Below, piece after piece: positions 6,230-6,309 of a stretch of DNA of 6,309 nucleotides (position 1 is its first letter; each line of letters opens with the position of its first letter). The position numbers were made by a program, and so were the translations under genes. Origin of the DNA: Cryomorphaceae bacterium (GTDB lineage: Bacteria > Bacteroidota > Bacteroidia > Flavobacteriales > Schleiferiaceae); contig DMDX01000008.1 in NCBI GenBank assembly GCA_003451355.1, positions 4,212 through 10,520 on the forward strand. The letters run 5' to 3'. The notes under the pieces were generated by a model. That model saw only the letters and a list, made by a program, of their open reading frames with translations. It ran no database searches and was not told where the DNA came from.

Positions 6230-6309
6230 ATGACGGGCCTCGACTGGAACGGCGTCGGCAAGCAGATTTCGGGAACCGAAATCATCCGCCCGTGGTCCGC
6301 AACCTGGTC
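6230..6309 (+). CDS. N-terminal fragment, probable ABC-transporter ATP-binding protein, cut by window end
   Basis: An ATG at 6230, four bases after the lpxA stop, opens a frame that runs to the window edge. Its 26 complete codons begin MTGLDWNGVGKQISGTE and continue IIRPWSATW. The pattern (short beta strand, GVGKQ, then an aromatic 'xIIxxWSATW' strand) resembles the first strands of ABC-transporter ATPases, for example the LxNxxKxFxxxxIFxxLSYTF arrangement of Bacteroidota homologues, where the Walker A motif would follow just beyond the window. The Walker A itself is not visible, so the family is an inference from very little sequence. It does not resemble elongation factor P, which often follows lpxA in this phylum. 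The tight spacing makes it the likely next gene of the same operon. Confidence 0.5.
   Translation, partial: MTGLDWNGVGKQISGTEIIRPWSATW

Noticed and set aside
5458..6285. A 275-codon open frame antisense to lpxA
   Set aside because: It mirrors the codon pattern of lpxA, has low-complexity composition rich in A, D, V and G, and matches no family I recognise. lpxA is unmistakable on the other strand.
6230..6309. Start of efp (elongation factor P)
   Set aside because: The 26 residues do not resemble the conserved EF-P N-terminus and fit an ABC ATPase start better.
1..6309. tRNA/rRNA genes, CRISPR arrays, insertion sequences, transcription terminators
   Set aside because: No repeat-spacer pattern, transposase motif, tRNA-like segment or strong GC hairpin followed by a T-run was found; nearly every base is within a recognised gene.

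Overview
The window looks like a chromosomal fragment of a fairly GC-rich member of the Bacteroidota (Bacteroidetes/Chlorobi group). The evidence is an LpxC-FabZ fusion gene, a PorX-type protein joining a response-regulator receiver to a PglZ domain, the absence of clear Shine-Dalgarno sequences, and a TAnnTTTG promoter element. Base composition is high in G+C for that phylum (judged by eye, not counted). No RNA gene, insertion sequence, CRISPR array or phage gene is visible. It reads as a dense core-genome region, not an accessory island.

Layout. On the minus strand, leaving a short divergent spacer near 1865-1901, lie a PorX-like response regulator/PglZ gene (308-1864) and then tsaE (about 1-296, cut by the window start). 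On the plus strand run an HD-domain phosphohydrolase (1902-3155), lpxD (3143-4075), the lpxC-fabZ fusion (4072-5448), lpxA (5452-6225) and the first 26 codons of what is probably an ABC-transporter ATPase (6230 onward, cut by the window end). The plus-strand genes overlap or sit 3-4 bases apart, so they are almost certainly one operon.

How the genes work together. LpxA, LpxC and LpxD are the first three enzymes of lipid A synthesis (O-acylation of UDP-GlcNAc, deacetylation, N-acylation). FabZ supplies fatty-acid elongation from the same 3-hydroxyacyl-ACP pool that LpxA and LpxD use. The HD protein heads the operon and its substrate is unknown. PorX in characterised Bacteroidota controls the type IX secretion system, some of whose cargo is anchored to A-LPS, so the divergent arrangement puts an envelope regulator beside lipid A synthesis. 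TsaE is the ATPase of the tRNA t6A modification pathway and is probably just a co-transcribed housekeeping gene.

The most notable details are an unusually short LpxD, repeated use of non-ATG starts with stop/start overlaps, and the lack of efp directly after lpxA. I see no convincing new multi-gene system. The least understood element is the HD phosphohydrolase paired divergently with the PglZ regulator.
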